Part shown: in pieces, positions 1 through 7,750 of the stretch
Position numbering within the stretch: position 1 is the first letter of the stretch
How the letters are laid out: every line of letters begins with the position of its first letter
Origin: Mucilaginibacter robiniae
GTDB lineage: Bacteria; Bacteroidota; Bacteroidia; Sphingobacteriales; Sphingobacteriaceae
DNA length: 64,000 nucleotides
Direction: 5' to 3'
NCBI RefSeq assembly: GCF_012849215.1
Contig: NZ_CP051682.1
Coordinates: 992,001-1,056,000 of the forward strand
Program-made: the position numbers and the translations under genes
The notes under the pieces: generated by a model
The model's input: only the letters and a program-made list of their open reading frames with translations
The model's database searches: none
Told to the model about the DNA's origin: nothing

Positions 1-155
1 AAACTAATCCTGCAACCAGTCACATTCCGGTAGTTATTGTATCGGCTGTAAGTAACATTAAAGAAGTTGCAGAAGCTGGCATGGCTGACGCCTACTTAAA
101 AAAACCCTTTGAGCTTAGTGAGCTTTTTGCTGTTGTCAAGAAGTTCATGGCTTAG
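1..155 (+). CDS. Response regulator receiver domain, C-terminal end (partial)
   Basis: Only the last ~51 codons are in the window; the reading frame begins at base 3 and stops with TAG at 153-155. The peptide contains a beta-4 strand (IPVVIVSA), a GMADAYLKKP segment with the conserved Lys-Pro pair of CheY-like receivers, and a final helix ending FAVVKKFMA. This is the normal end of a receiver domain, and no output domain follows, so the protein is either a single-domain regulator or the C-terminal receiver of a hybrid kinase. A strong hairpin terminator follows immediately. Confidence 0.8.
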   Translation, partial: TNPATSHIPVVIVSAVSNIKEVAEAGMADAYLKKPFELSELFAVVKKFMA

Positions 156-183
156 TGTATAACCTTACTGTAATTAGTTTTAT

Positions 184-219
184 AAAAAAAGCTTAGTGCA
201 ATGCACTAAGCTTTTTTTG
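184..219. terminator. Bidirectional rho-independent terminator
   Basis: The arms 191-200 and 202-211 are perfect 10-base reverse complements, flanked by seven A on the left and seven T on the right. It sits between the convergent response regulator and the small minus-strand gene that ends at 237 and can serve both. Confidence 0.85.
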
Positions 220-236
220 TGGGCTTTTCAAAACAA

Positions 237-485
237 CTATTGTTTTAAATTTGGCCTGTCCTGCTTGTCTTTATCGTCTTCACCAACAGGGCCACCAGCA
301 AAGTCGCCGCTGTCCAGGTTCAGTTCTGATGAAGGCACTGAAGCATCATAGGCTCTTTGCCAAGCCTCCATTTCACCTGCATCTTTATTATCATTTGTAG
401 GCCCTAAGTTAGTATCATTAGGGTTGCGTGTTGCTGCTTTTTCGTTTTCTTCCTCATTAATAGGAGTGGTTTGTTCTGAAGCCAT
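237..485 (-). CDS. Small hydrophilic hypothetical protein
   Basis: 82 residues, very rich in Asn, Asp, Glu and Lys, with no membrane segment, signal peptide or recognisable domain; probably largely disordered. The ATG at 485 is the only sensible start, and a short A/T-rich leader precedes it. It lies downstream of the KgtP-like gene on the same strand with a ~70-base gap. Small acidic proteins of this kind are common and uncharacterised in Sphingobacteriaceae. No function is proposed. Confidence 0.6.
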   Translation of the reverse strand: MASEQTTPINEEENEKAATRNPNDTNLGPTNDNKDAGEMEAWQRAYDASVPSSELNLDSGDFAGGPVGEDDKDKQDRPNLKQ

Positions 486-556
486 AAAATCAATGTTTTA
501 TAATAAAAGCGCTTAATCGGTTATATTGTTTGCTCAAAATAAAGTTCAGCTACCCA

Positions 557-1858
557 CTACTCCTGCATTTTTGAGTGCTTTTCGGTATTCGGCATTATGA
601 TACTTACCAGCAATGACACCGCAATACAACCTGTTATATACCAGTAAAACCCGGAGCTGTATTCCAGTTTTTTAAACCATAAAGCCACATATTCGGCAGT
701 ACCACCAAACAAGGCTACTGCCAGCGCATACGGGAAACTAACACCTAATGAACGTACGTTAACCGGAAACAGCTCAGCTTTGATAATAGCCGATATAGAG
801 GTACTCAGGCTTAATATTAAAAGTGCAGCTATAATGAGTATAGTAGCTATCCAGACCTGATGGGTATGGCTTAACGTATTCAGAATAGGAAATGTGGTAA
901 CCAGAGCCAGCACACCATAAATAATCATGAGGCGTTTACGACCTATATAATCACCCAGCAAACCGGCCAGTGGCTGAGCTAGCATAAAAACTAACAAGCT
1001 CACTATAGTGATTAGAGTTGATTCATTTTTACTAAAACCGGCCGTATTTACCAAGAACTTTTGCACGTAAGTAGTCAGGGTATAAAAAGAAACTGTTAGC
1101 CCGATAGTAAAGCCGATGATAATAGCTACCTCACGCTTGTATTTCCGCAACTCGCGAAGGGTACCTCGCGCTTGTTCGGCTACCGTTTCGTGAGTAAAAG
1201 ATTCTGTTTCTATCATACTACGCCGCAGGTAAATTGCTGATAAAGCCAGCACTGCTCCCAGCCCAAACGGAATACGCCAGCCCCAATCGGCAAGCTGCTG
1301 CGGGGTAAGTAGCCAGCGTTGTAACACCAGTAAAATACCCAAAGCTACCAACTGCCCCATGATAGAAGTAACGTATTGAAAACTGGAGTACAGTCCGCGT
1401 CGGTTGGGTGGCGCTATTTCGCTCAAATAGGTAGCGGCTGTACCATATTCTCCCCCTATACTTAAACCTTGCAGCATACGGGCCAGTACTAAAATAACAG
1501 GTGCAGCAATACCAATATGGTTATATCCAGGCACTAGTGTAATCAGCAACGAGCCTCCACTCATCATGAATACAGATAGAGTAAGAGCAGCCTTACGCCC
1601 TTTACGATCAGCATAAGTACCCATCAGCCAGCCACCTACCGGTCGCATTAAAAAACCAATGGCAAAAATGCCGGCTGTATTAAGCAGTTGTGCCGTTTCA
1701 TCTTCCTTCGGAAAAAATGTACCAGCAAAATATAAGGCAAATACCGAGTACACGTACCAATCATACCATTCTACCAAATTACCTATAGATCCTCCTATTA
1801 CCGATTTAATGTGGTTGCGGATAGCTGGTTTTTGATCGTGTACAGAAGCAGGAATCAT
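557..1858 (-). CDS. kgtP: MFS transporter, metabolite:H+ symporter family (alpha-ketoglutarate permease type)
   Basis: 433-residue integral membrane protein with about 12 hydrophobic helices. It strongly resembles E. coli KgtP: an N-terminal GNLVEWYDWYVYS segment, the loop FLMRPVGGWLMGTYADRKGR (MFS motif A region), QGLSIGGEYGTAATYLSEIA, WGWRIPFGLGAVLA, and near the C-terminus a GGTAEYVALWFK stretch. The family imports 2-oxoglutarate or related metabolites with protons across the inner membrane. It is transcribed divergently from a MarR-GNAT regulator 143 bases away, which makes regulation by that protein plausible. The substrate is inferred from similarity and could be another dicarboxylate or a compatible solute. 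Confidence 0.85.
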   Translation of the reverse strand: MIPASVHDQKPAIRNHIKSVIGGSIGNLVEWYDWYVYSVFALYFAGTFFPKEDETAQLLNTAGIFAIGFLMRPVGGWLMGTYADRKGRKAALTLSVFMMSGGSLLITLVPGYNHIGIAAPVILVLARMLQGLSIGGEYGTAATYLSEIAPPNRRGLYSSFQYVTSIMGQLVALGILLVLQRWLLTPQQLADWGWRIPFGLGAVLALSAIYLRRSMIETESFTHETVAEQARGTLRELRKYKREVAIIIGFTIGLTVSFYTLTTYVQKFLVNTAGFSKNESTLITIVSLLVFMLAQPLAGLLGDYIGRKRLMIIYGVLALVTTFPILNTLSHTHQVWIATILIIAALLILSLSTSISAIIKAELFPVNVRSLGVSFPYALAVALFGGTAEYVALWFKKLEYSSGFYWYITGCIAVSLLVSIIMPNTEKHSKMQE

Positions 1859-1981
1859 GTATTAAAAATTATACTTCCGTAAGATACATTTTTACAGTAA
1901 ATAATATAAATGTCTTAAATGCCAGTCCTTAACCGTCTTTTATTTGCTTTATAAATTCTTAATGTATATAATTGTGTAATT

Positions 1982-1993
1982 AATTACGTAATT
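1982..1993. promoter_or_regulatory. 12-base perfect palindrome, candidate MarR operator
   Basis: A perfect AATTACGTAATT palindrome lies in the divergent intergenic region, ending 8 bases before the ATG of the MarR-GNAT gene. MarR proteins usually autoregulate through palindromes of this size. Binding is inferred only. Confidence 0.35.
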
Positions 1994-2001
1994 TGCTTCA
2001 T

Positions 2002-2955
2002 ATGTCTTTTTTCGAGAAAGTAGGTAAGGTAGCTATAGGTAGCCGATTAAGAATGCTGACTGAAACCATCACAGAAGATGCTGCTCAGATTTATAAACTT
2101 TATAACATTGAAATGCAGCCCAAATGGTTTCCGGTTTTTTATGCACTGTCGCAAGGAGAAGAAAAAACCATTACTACTATTGCCAAAGAAATAAGGCACT
2201 CCCACCCTTCGGTAAGTAAAATTGTAGGCGAAATGGTGAAACAACAATTAATTATAGAAAAGAAAGACATTGCCGATGGCCGGCGTAATCTGGTTTGTTT
2301 ATCGGAAAAGGGCTTGGCAATTACCGAAAAAATCCAAAACCAGTATACTGATGTAAATAATGCCGTAGAAGAAGTTTCGGCACAGGCTACCCATAACTTG
2401 TGGAAGGCTATTGAAGAGTGGGAATTTTTATTGGAACAGAAAAGCTTATTACAGCGGGTAAAAGAACAGCAAAAGCAGCGCGAAAGCCAGCACGTTCAAA
2501 TTGTAAACTATGAGCCTCGCTATGCACAGGCTTTTAAAAGTTTAAATGAAGAATGGATATCTCAATACTTTAAAATGGAGGCCGCAGATTACAAAGCTTT
2601 GGATAATCCGGAGAGCTACATTTTGCAACCAGGCGGGTACATTTTTGTGGCTTTGTACCATGATGAACCTGTAGGTGTATGCGCCTTACTAAAAATGGAC
2701 GATCCGACTTATGATTTTGAATTGGTAAAAATGGCGGTATCGCCCAAAGCACAAGGCAAAAACATTGGCTGGCTGCTAGGTCAAGCTGCATTAAGCAAAG
2801 CGCGAGTGTTGGGAGCTACAAAAATATATTTGGAAAGTAATACCATTTTAAAGCCAGCCATCAGCTTATATCATAAATTAGGCTTCCAAAAAGTAGTTGG
2901 TCATGCTACGCCTTACGAACGCTGTAACATTCAAATGGCCGTTAGCTTAACTTAA
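2002..2955 (+). CDS. MarR-family regulator fused to a GNAT acetyltransferase
   Basis: About 317 residues from ATG 2002; an upstream in-frame TTG at 1993 is a weaker choice. Residues ~1-150 form a winged helix typical of MarR, with HSHPSVSKIVGEM as the recognition-helix region and DIADGRRNLVCLSEKG as the wing. Residues ~160-317 form a GNAT fold, with MAVSPKAQGKNIGWLLG as the acetyl-CoA-binding loop and a YHKLGFQK motif near the end. Such bifunctional proteins are a known family; the acetylated substrate is unknown. It is divergent from the KgtP-like transporter, which it may control. Confidence 0.85.
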   Translation: MSFFEKVGKVAIGSRLRMLTETITEDAAQIYKLYNIEMQPKWFPVFYALSQGEEKTITTIAKEIRHSHPSVSKIVGEMVKQQLIIEKKDIADGRRNLVCLSEKGLAITEKIQNQYTDVNNAVEEVSAQATHNLWKAIEEWEFLLEQKSLLQRVKEQQKQRESQHVQIVNYEPRYAQAFKSLNEEWISQYFKMEAADYKALDNPESYILQPGGYIFVALYHDEPVGVCALLKMDDPTYDFELVKMAVSPKAQGKNIGWLLGQAALSKARVLGATKIYLESNTILKPAISLYHKLGFQKVVGHATPYERCNIQMAVSLT

Positions 2956-3082
2956 GTATTTCTACTTATCCAATTAAGGTAGTAATTTTATAAGTGCGAA
3001 CACTCATGAACATTGATAATTTAGTGCAAGCGATGCTGTAAGTGCATCAGTAATTAATCTATAAAGCGGCTTTGCTAATCTG

Positions 3083-4045
3083 TTATTCCACTTGTCCGGT
3101 AAGCTTAAAATACTTTTGTAATACTAGCAGTGAAATTAAATCCTCCTGTGTGGTATTGAAAAACTGCTCTATATACTGATGTGCATTTACTATAATAGCT
3201 TCAGCTTCATTCGGGTGATTTAAATAATATTGTAATCGTTCCTCCAAATCTGAATAATCATCTTTAATCTGGATATAATGATGATTGCCGATCAGCCTTC
3301 CTTCCATAAACCAGGTTTCGTACTTAGGTTTAGGCATTACGGCAATGGAATTAGACGACATAATCCATTTCAGGTTAGTGGCTACATCATGTCCTTCCAA
3401 ACTTAAAATAAACTTGTAATCTAAGTGTGCAGTAATAGAGATTTTAGGTTTCAGCCATTCTGCATTCCCTCCTTCGCGGTTTACCTGCCCCAAATCGCAC
3501 AACGGATGATTATAGTACATCTCCATAAACCTAATCCGGTGTGGTTGCACCACCGAAGCCCGACCAATCATCATGTTTTTCTTTTCTACAAAAGTTTTAC
3601 GATCATGTATGAAAAAGAAGTGTCGCTTTTTATCCAGCTTTAACAAAATTGCATTCTGGTTATTACTTGCAACGGGTCTGCTCTTTTGCAACGTAGGTAT
3701 AGTAGGTGTGGTAATTACATCACCAAAAGTAAAGTTCGCTTTAAGGCTTGGATTGAAGTAACGCGTATATGCCATTGTATCAAAACGGTACGCTTTGGGA
3801 CTTTTAATCTTCCATATTTCACGCAAAGCAACAGCCTGTTTACCCAGCAGCATAAACTGGTTTAGCTTGTTATAGTAGTTAACGCGGTCAGTTATATACG
3901 CTTCATCGTAAAGCTGAATGACTGCTTGCTTTTTTTGCACAGCTTTTTCGTACCCCATAGCTGGAATGCGCTGCTGTAAAAAGTTTTTAGCATAATACAG
4001 CAGCTTGTTTTTCCTGATAGCTAATACGATGTTTTGAAAAAACAT
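3083..4045 (-). CDS. Glycosyltransferase family 90 (CAP10/LpsA-like)
   Basis: 320 residues. The C-terminal half has the CAP10-type pattern: a YKFILSLEGHDVATNLKW segment, then SNSIAVMP, YETWFMEGRL, and HYIQIKDDYSDLEERL. The family contains LPS-modifying LpsA proteins and eukaryotic O-glucosyl/xylosyltransferases; a role in lipopolysaccharide or capsule glycosylation is inferred. No signal peptide or membrane helix is evident. It is the last gene of the minus-strand run that starts with the TPP-riboswitch operon, but a 67-base gap separates it from the Trm112-like gene, so co-transcription is uncertain. Confidence 0.75.
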   Translation of the reverse strand: MFFQNIVLAIRKNKLLYYAKNFLQQRIPAMGYEKAVQKKQAVIQLYDEAYITDRVNYYNKLNQFMLLGKQAVALREIWKIKSPKAYRFDTMAYTRYFNPSLKANFTFGDVITTPTIPTLQKSRPVASNNQNAILLKLDKKRHFFFIHDRKTFVEKKNMMIGRASVVQPHRIRFMEMYYNHPLCDLGQVNREGGNAEWLKPKISITAHLDYKFILSLEGHDVATNLKWIMSSNSIAVMPKPKYETWFMEGRLIGNHHYIQIKDDYSDLEERLQYYLNHPNEAEAIIVNAHQYIEQFFNTTQEDLISLLVLQKYFKLTGQVE

Positions 4046-4112
4046 ATATCCAAATTAACCGCCAATAATAAGCATAATGGCGGTATGTAGCTCTATAATG
4101 CTTCAGCTATTA

Positions 4113-4376
4113 TCAATGGCTGGGCAGCAACTGAGTATCGGTAATACCATATTCCAGCTTCCATCTTTCCAGAACAGGTTGTTCCAGTTTAATTTGCCGG
4201 TATTCATCCGGCGACATAATAGGCACTCCATACACAATAGGGTATTTACGCAGGCACTGGGTACAGCTTAATATGCCTTCCAAAATATTTTGCTCAGTAT
4301 CTTTAGCCAGTATCTGTAAACTCAGATCATTTTTATCAAATGGGCAGCAAAGTTTTTCAATGGTTTTTAATCGCAT
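4113..4376 (-). CDS. Trm112-like zinc-ribbon protein
   Basis: 87 residues. An N-terminal LCCPFDKNDL and a central CTQCLRKYPIVYGVPIM match the Trm112/UPF0434 pattern (two Cys pairs then YPI.GIP). The first knuckle has Cys-Cys-Pro-Phe-Asp rather than CPxC, so one usual zinc ligand seems replaced. In eukaryotes and archaea Trm112 is an activating subunit for class I methyltransferases. The gene starts 12 bases after the ThiE-like gene, in the same operon as a class I methyltransferase, so a partner role there is an attractive inference. Confidence 0.8.
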   Translation of the reverse strand: MRLKTIEKLCCPFDKNDLSLQILAKDTEQNILEGILSCTQCLRKYPIVYGVPIMSPDEYRQIKLEQPVLERWKLEYGITDTQLLPSH

Positions 4377-4388
4377 AATATATTAATG

Positions 4389-5036
4389 TTACATGCTTAA
4401 AGCATTTTGATAATGTTTAACTTGTTGTGCAGGATCATCGGCGCTTAATATACCGGAGATAACGGCTACGCCATTAAACGGCGTTTCTTTTTTAAGTGCT
4501 AGTAAGTTTTCGGGTGTAATGCCTCCGGAAACAAAAATGGGGAGGGTAGTTAGTGTACGTGCCTTTTTCACGATGGATGGCATTACGATGTCGCAACTCC
4601 CGGCAGAAGGTGAAGGAAACATGGAGCAAAAAGACACATAATTTAACTGATGTTCATCAGCCCAAAGTACTTTATTCAAGTTGGAAGAACAGGTGATACC
4701 CGCCAAAAAGGGCTTATTAATGGCTTGCTGTATGGCTGCATAATCTGCCGGAACATCGTCAAAATGTACACCTTGCAGAAAGGGAGATTGCATAACCAGT
4801 TGCCATTCCTCATTAATTAATACCGGGACTCGGTGGCTATTGCACAACTCGCCGATAGCCTTAACTAATGCCAATTTATCGGTACCGGGCTGCCAGTTAT
4901 TCCAGATTTGCACCACTTGCAAACCAACACTTAAGGCAGATTTAAGCTTGGCTAATAGCAGCTTGCTTTCCATAGCAGGATTAAGTACCAGGTAAATGCC
5001 ACCAGATATTTGATAACTACTATCCATTATTTCCAT
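4389..5036 (-). CDS. ThiE/TenI-superfamily protein (divergent thiamine phosphate synthase-like)
   Basis: Up to 215 residues with a TIM-barrel plan like ThiE: VGLQVVQIW, VLINEEWQL, FLQGVHFDD, AGITCSS, a phosphate-binding FVSGGITPEN and GVAVISGIL. ThiE joins HMP-PP and thiazole phosphate to make thiamine phosphate. Several ThiE residues look altered: the usual VQLRxK is VQIWNN, and the Thr-rich pyrophosphate loop reads FPSPSAGS. It may be a TenI-like paralogue or act on a different substrate. The start is either ATG 5036 or ATG 5027; the latter overlaps the upstream stop as TAATG, suggesting translational coupling. It belongs to the TPP-riboswitch operon. Confidence 0.75.
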   Translation of the reverse strand: MEIMDSSYQISGGIYLVLNPAMESKLLLAKLKSALSVGLQVVQIWNNWQPGTDKLALVKAIGELCNSHRVPVLINEEWQLVMQSPFLQGVHFDDVPADYAAIQQAINKPFLAGITCSSNLNKVLWADEHQLNYVSFCSMFPSPSAGSCDIVMPSIVKKARTLTTLPIFVSGGITPENLLALKKETPFNGVAVISGILSADDPAQQVKHYQNALSM

Positions 5037-6079
5037 CCATTTTTGTAAGCAGTAAAAAATGCCGCCCAGTAAGGGTCTGTACTCAGGTAAGGCATATCGT
5101 TTTCTACTCCTTCTTCTACCAATTTATGACTTTGTTCTTTTTCGGTAAACTCGCCTACTATGGTAGCCTGAATACTATTGCTCTGTAAGCGCTGCACAAC
5201 TATTTCGCCGTATTCTTTCTTCACTGCCATCACCATAGCACCTGCCCCCACGCAGAACCGAGCATCAATTTCAAATAAATTACAGATTTGTTGTGATATA
5301 GCACTCATGGGTAAACGCTCATTATCAACCCGAACACCTAGTTCTGAAGCTATAGCCATTTCGTAAATAGCACCTAATACGCCACCTTCGGTTACATCAT
5401 GCATGGCTATTACTTCAGCATAGCGAATTTCTGTTCCTGCAGCAACTCGTGCATCGGGTAGAGATGAGGTTTGATAAAACAGCTCACAACCACTATTATA
5501 AACTTCGGCACCCAGCTTATTTTTTACGGTTTCATGAAAACTCATAGCTAGTATGGCTGACGATGATAATGCGCAGGTTTTGGTTACAATAATTACGTTA
5601 CCGGCTTCTGCCTTTTTACTTAATAATATTTGTTGAATGGGCGCAGTAAGCAACATGGTTCCGCCACCGGCAATGGTAGAGTTTTGCCCTTCAATACTGC
5701 CCGTATGCCCGCCTGTAATAGCCACACCAATCCCTACGCAATACTGGTGAATGTAATTCCAATAAACCTCGAAATCCTGCTCACTTAAGGTAGGTGGCAG
5801 GTTCAGTACCATTTGCGCGTACATAGGCGCAAAACCCGTAGTGGCCATATCATTAGCCATCAGGTGTACAGATAGCCAGGCTGATTCCTGCAAACCTAAA
5901 GACGGGATTAATGACAGTGGATCGCTGGTGAGGGCCAGCCCCATGCCACTACCTAAATCAATTACTGATACATCTACCCCAAAGGCTGGTCCACTTTTTA
6001 CCAACTGGCGTTCATACCCGCAGCGTGGCAGAATAATTTGCTCAAAACCACCATTGTTTATTTTTCCGGATAATGACAT
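5027..6079 (-). CDS. AIR synthase-related (PurM/HypE/ThiL-superfamily) protein
   Basis: 350 residues with the two-domain PurM layout. Visible features are a metal/nucleotide-binding LMANDMATTGFAP near residue 73, AITGGHTGSIEGQ near 120, NVIIVTKTCALSSSA near 161, and HDVTEGGVLGAIYEMA near 227, which is closer to HypE (HDPTRGG) than to ThiL (HDISDGL). Members bind ATP and phosphorylate or dehydrate substrates. The TPP riboswitch upstream suggests a thiamine-related role, perhaps an ATP-dependent kinase step, but the substrate is unknown. Nine bases separate it from the methyltransferase stop. Confidence 0.75.
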   Translation of the reverse strand: MSLSGKINNGGFEQIILPRCGYERQLVKSGPAFGVDVSVIDLGSGMGLALTSDPLSLIPSLGLQESAWLSVHLMANDMATTGFAPMYAQMVLNLPPTLSEQDFEVYWNYIHQYCVGIGVAITGGHTGSIEGQNSTIAGGGTMLLTAPIQQILLSKKAEAGNVIIVTKTCALSSSAILAMSFHETVKNKLGAEVYNSGCELFYQTSSLPDARVAAGTEIRYAEVIAMHDVTEGGVLGAIYEMAIASELGVRVDNERLPMSAISQQICNLFEIDARFCVGAGAMVMAVKKEYGEIVVQRLQSNSIQATIVGEFTEKEQSHKLVEEGVENDMPYLSTDPYWAAFFTAYKNGWK

Positions 6080-6088
6080 AAATAAACC

Positions 6089-6805
6089 TTAGTCGAGCAG
6101 TTTAACATATAAACCAAAAAAATCGCCCACGGGTACGCTCCATTGCTGCACCGGAAACCACTCCGGCAAGCCGGTGCAAGTCCACTCCAAGCTATACTGC
6201 CGCCCTTTCAGCGCTTCGTCAATCTTTTCAATCAGCATAGCCGGGGTATAAAAAGTAGCTGTTACATAGAAAGGGTTTTTACCAAACACCTGCTGAACAC
6301 GCCTGCGTAGCACCTTAGGCGAATTTCGGTTCATCATGCCAAAGGCAATACCATGTTTACCCACGCGGGCAGCCTCACGTATTACCTGTACGGGGTTACG
6401 GTAATACTCAAACGTGGTAATAAAGGCTACAGCATCAAACGTATGATCTTTAAAAGGCATAAAGTGCGAATCGGCATTCACCAAATCGCCTTTAAACAAG
6501 TGAACAGCCTGGCCCAGCATAAAAGGCGATAGGTCGCCGCCTGTAGCTTCGATACCTATTTCATGCCACCACCGTGTAAAGCGAGTAGTACCACAGCCAA
6601 ACTCCAGCAGTTCTTTAACTCGCGGGTCTTTACCCAACAGTTGAGCCATTACCTTTTTTTGCCATACTTCAGCGCGTTTATAGCGTCCTTCGTACCATTG
6701 TTCGTAAGTATCGGTGTGTTCGCGGTTAAAAAACCATTCTTTGCGGCCTTGCCAGTTGGCCAGGTTTTCGGTAATCAGGCCGAAGTTGTTTCTTTCAGGT
6801 AGCAT
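6089..6805 (-). CDS. Class I SAM-dependent methyltransferase
   Basis: 238 residues. Residues ~66-74 carry the SAM-binding motif I (LLEFGCGTT), followed by an acidic motif II at GGDLSPFML and a motif-IV region FDAVAFITTFEYY. It resembles the Methyltransf_11 group. First gene after the TPP riboswitch; the ATG at 6805 lies about 20 bases downstream of the riboswitch terminator U-tract, so its expression should fall when thiamine pyrophosphate is abundant. The acceptor substrate is unknown; candidates are a thiamine precursor or salvage product. A Trm112-like protein is encoded in the same operon. Confidence 0.8.
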   Translation of the reverse strand: MLPERNNFGLITENLANWQGRKEWFFNREHTDTYEQWYEGRYKRAEVWQKKVMAQLLGKDPRVKELLEFGCGTTRFTRWWHEIGIEATGGDLSPFMLGQAVHLFKGDLVNADSHFMPFKDHTFDAVAFITTFEYYRNPVQVIREAARVGKHGIAFGMMNRNSPKVLRRRVQQVFGKNPFYVTATFYTPAMLIEKIDEALKGRQYSLEWTCTGLPEWFPVQQWSVPVGDFFGLYVKLLD

Positions 6806-6825
6806 ATGCTTTTAAATTAAACATG

Positions 6826-6871
6826 AAAAAAGCCTTGCCTCTGCCCGCCAATACTGGTACAGAAACAAGGC
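6826..6871 (-). terminator. Riboswitch expression-platform terminator
   Basis: On the minus strand, arms 6871-6860 and 6843-6832 form a 12-pair stem (two G-U pairs) with a 16-base loop, followed by six U (A run at 6826-6831 on the plus strand). It lies between the TPP aptamer and the first gene of the operon, as expected for ligand-induced premature termination. Confidence 0.85.
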
Positions 6872-6911
6872 CTATTATGCATAAACAGCAATGCTGAAAA
6901 ACCATAAAGCC

Positions 6912-7000
6912 CATGCATCCCTACGCCGGTATTATCCGTATCAGGTTTATCGGGTATTATCTCAGCCTTTAACCAGCAGTTAAAAGCACCCCGTGCAAGT
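6912..7000 (-). promoter_or_regulatory. TPP riboswitch (THI element)
   Basis: Read on the minus strand, the conserved THI-box blocks appear in order: ACGGGGTGC (about 6995-6986), GGCTGAGATAATACCCG, AACCTGAT, GGATAATACC and GCGTAGGGA (about 6926-6918). These are the core J2/4, J3/2 and P4/P5 elements of the TPP aptamer. A terminator follows at 6871-6826. Established knowledge: such aptamers shut off thiamine biosynthesis or transport genes when TPP binds. Confidence 0.95.
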
Positions 7001-7006
7001 ATGTAA

Positions 7007-7037
7007 CGAAGGTAATTGATTTACCTTATAAAACAAC
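7007..7037 (-). promoter_or_regulatory. Bacteroidota-type promoter for the TPP-controlled operon
   Basis: Minus strand: GTTG (7037-7034), 19 bases, then TACCTTCG (7014-7007), which matches the TTG / TAnnTTTG consensus at 7 of 8 positions of the -7 box. A start about 7 bases downstream would lie at the beginning of the riboswitch aptamer. Confidence 0.5.
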
Positions 7038-7201
7038 TCATTACTATTCTTTTTTAGTTGTAAACATTATGGACCAGATCTGCTTACTACCTCAGAAACA
7101 TTAAATCAACATGCTTTTAAACTAATCTGTATTTAATTGTTAATAGTGCTTTAGTTATAATAATATTGCACACCTGTAAATGCCTATTTACAAACGCTAT
7201 T

Positions 7202-7537
7202 ATGGAATTAAAACTGAACGGCAGAATTTGGGTGGAAACAGAGGGTGGCCCTACTTTGGGCCCTGGCCGTATTGAATTATTAGAACGCATACAACAAAGC
7301 GGTTCTATACGGCAAGCAGCTATGCAGATGGGCATGTCATACCGGCAGGCTTGGCAACTTATTGACCACATGAATACCCACCTAAAAGCACCAGTTGTGA
7401 TTTCGCACCGAGGTGGTAAGGGCGGCGGTTGGGCAGAGGTAACCCCAGCCGGTTTAGAAGTTATTCAGGAGTTTAAATTATTGTATCAAAAGTTTCATGA
7501 GTTTTTAGCACAAACCGGTTTAGGGCTTCATTTTTAA
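7202..7537 (+). CDS. ModE N-terminal-domain-like winged-helix regulator
   Basis: 111 residues from ATG 7202; the in-frame TTG at 7166 is less likely. The sequence has the LysR/ModE-type winged helix: GPGRIELLERIQQSGSIRQA, MSYRQAWQLIDHMN as the recognition helix, and a wing RGGKGGGWAEVTPAG. Full-length ModE has C-terminal molybdate-binding (TOBE) domains; these are absent, as is usual for Bacteroidota members annotated as stand-alone winged-helix proteins. No molybdenum gene is adjacent, so its targets cannot be inferred. Confidence 0.75.
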   Translation: MELKLNGRIWVETEGGPTLGPGRIELLERIQQSGSIRQAAMQMGMSYRQAWQLIDHMNTHLKAPVVISHRGGKGGGWAEVTPAGLEVIQEFKLLYQKFHEFLAQTGLGLHF

Positions 7538-7750
7538 TTGTCCCTATTGCACTTACATCTATCAACAAACACAAAAACAACTTTTAGGAATATACTACAG
7601 GTAACAAATAGCTTGTTATAGCAGTATAAACCTATGCTTACATCTTGTTAATTACACTAATTACGTTTTCAACACTTTATGAAACAGGAAAGTGATGTAC
7701 CGAGCCGGGAAAAAGTGATTGAATTGCTTTAGTATAATTGCACTCTACTT

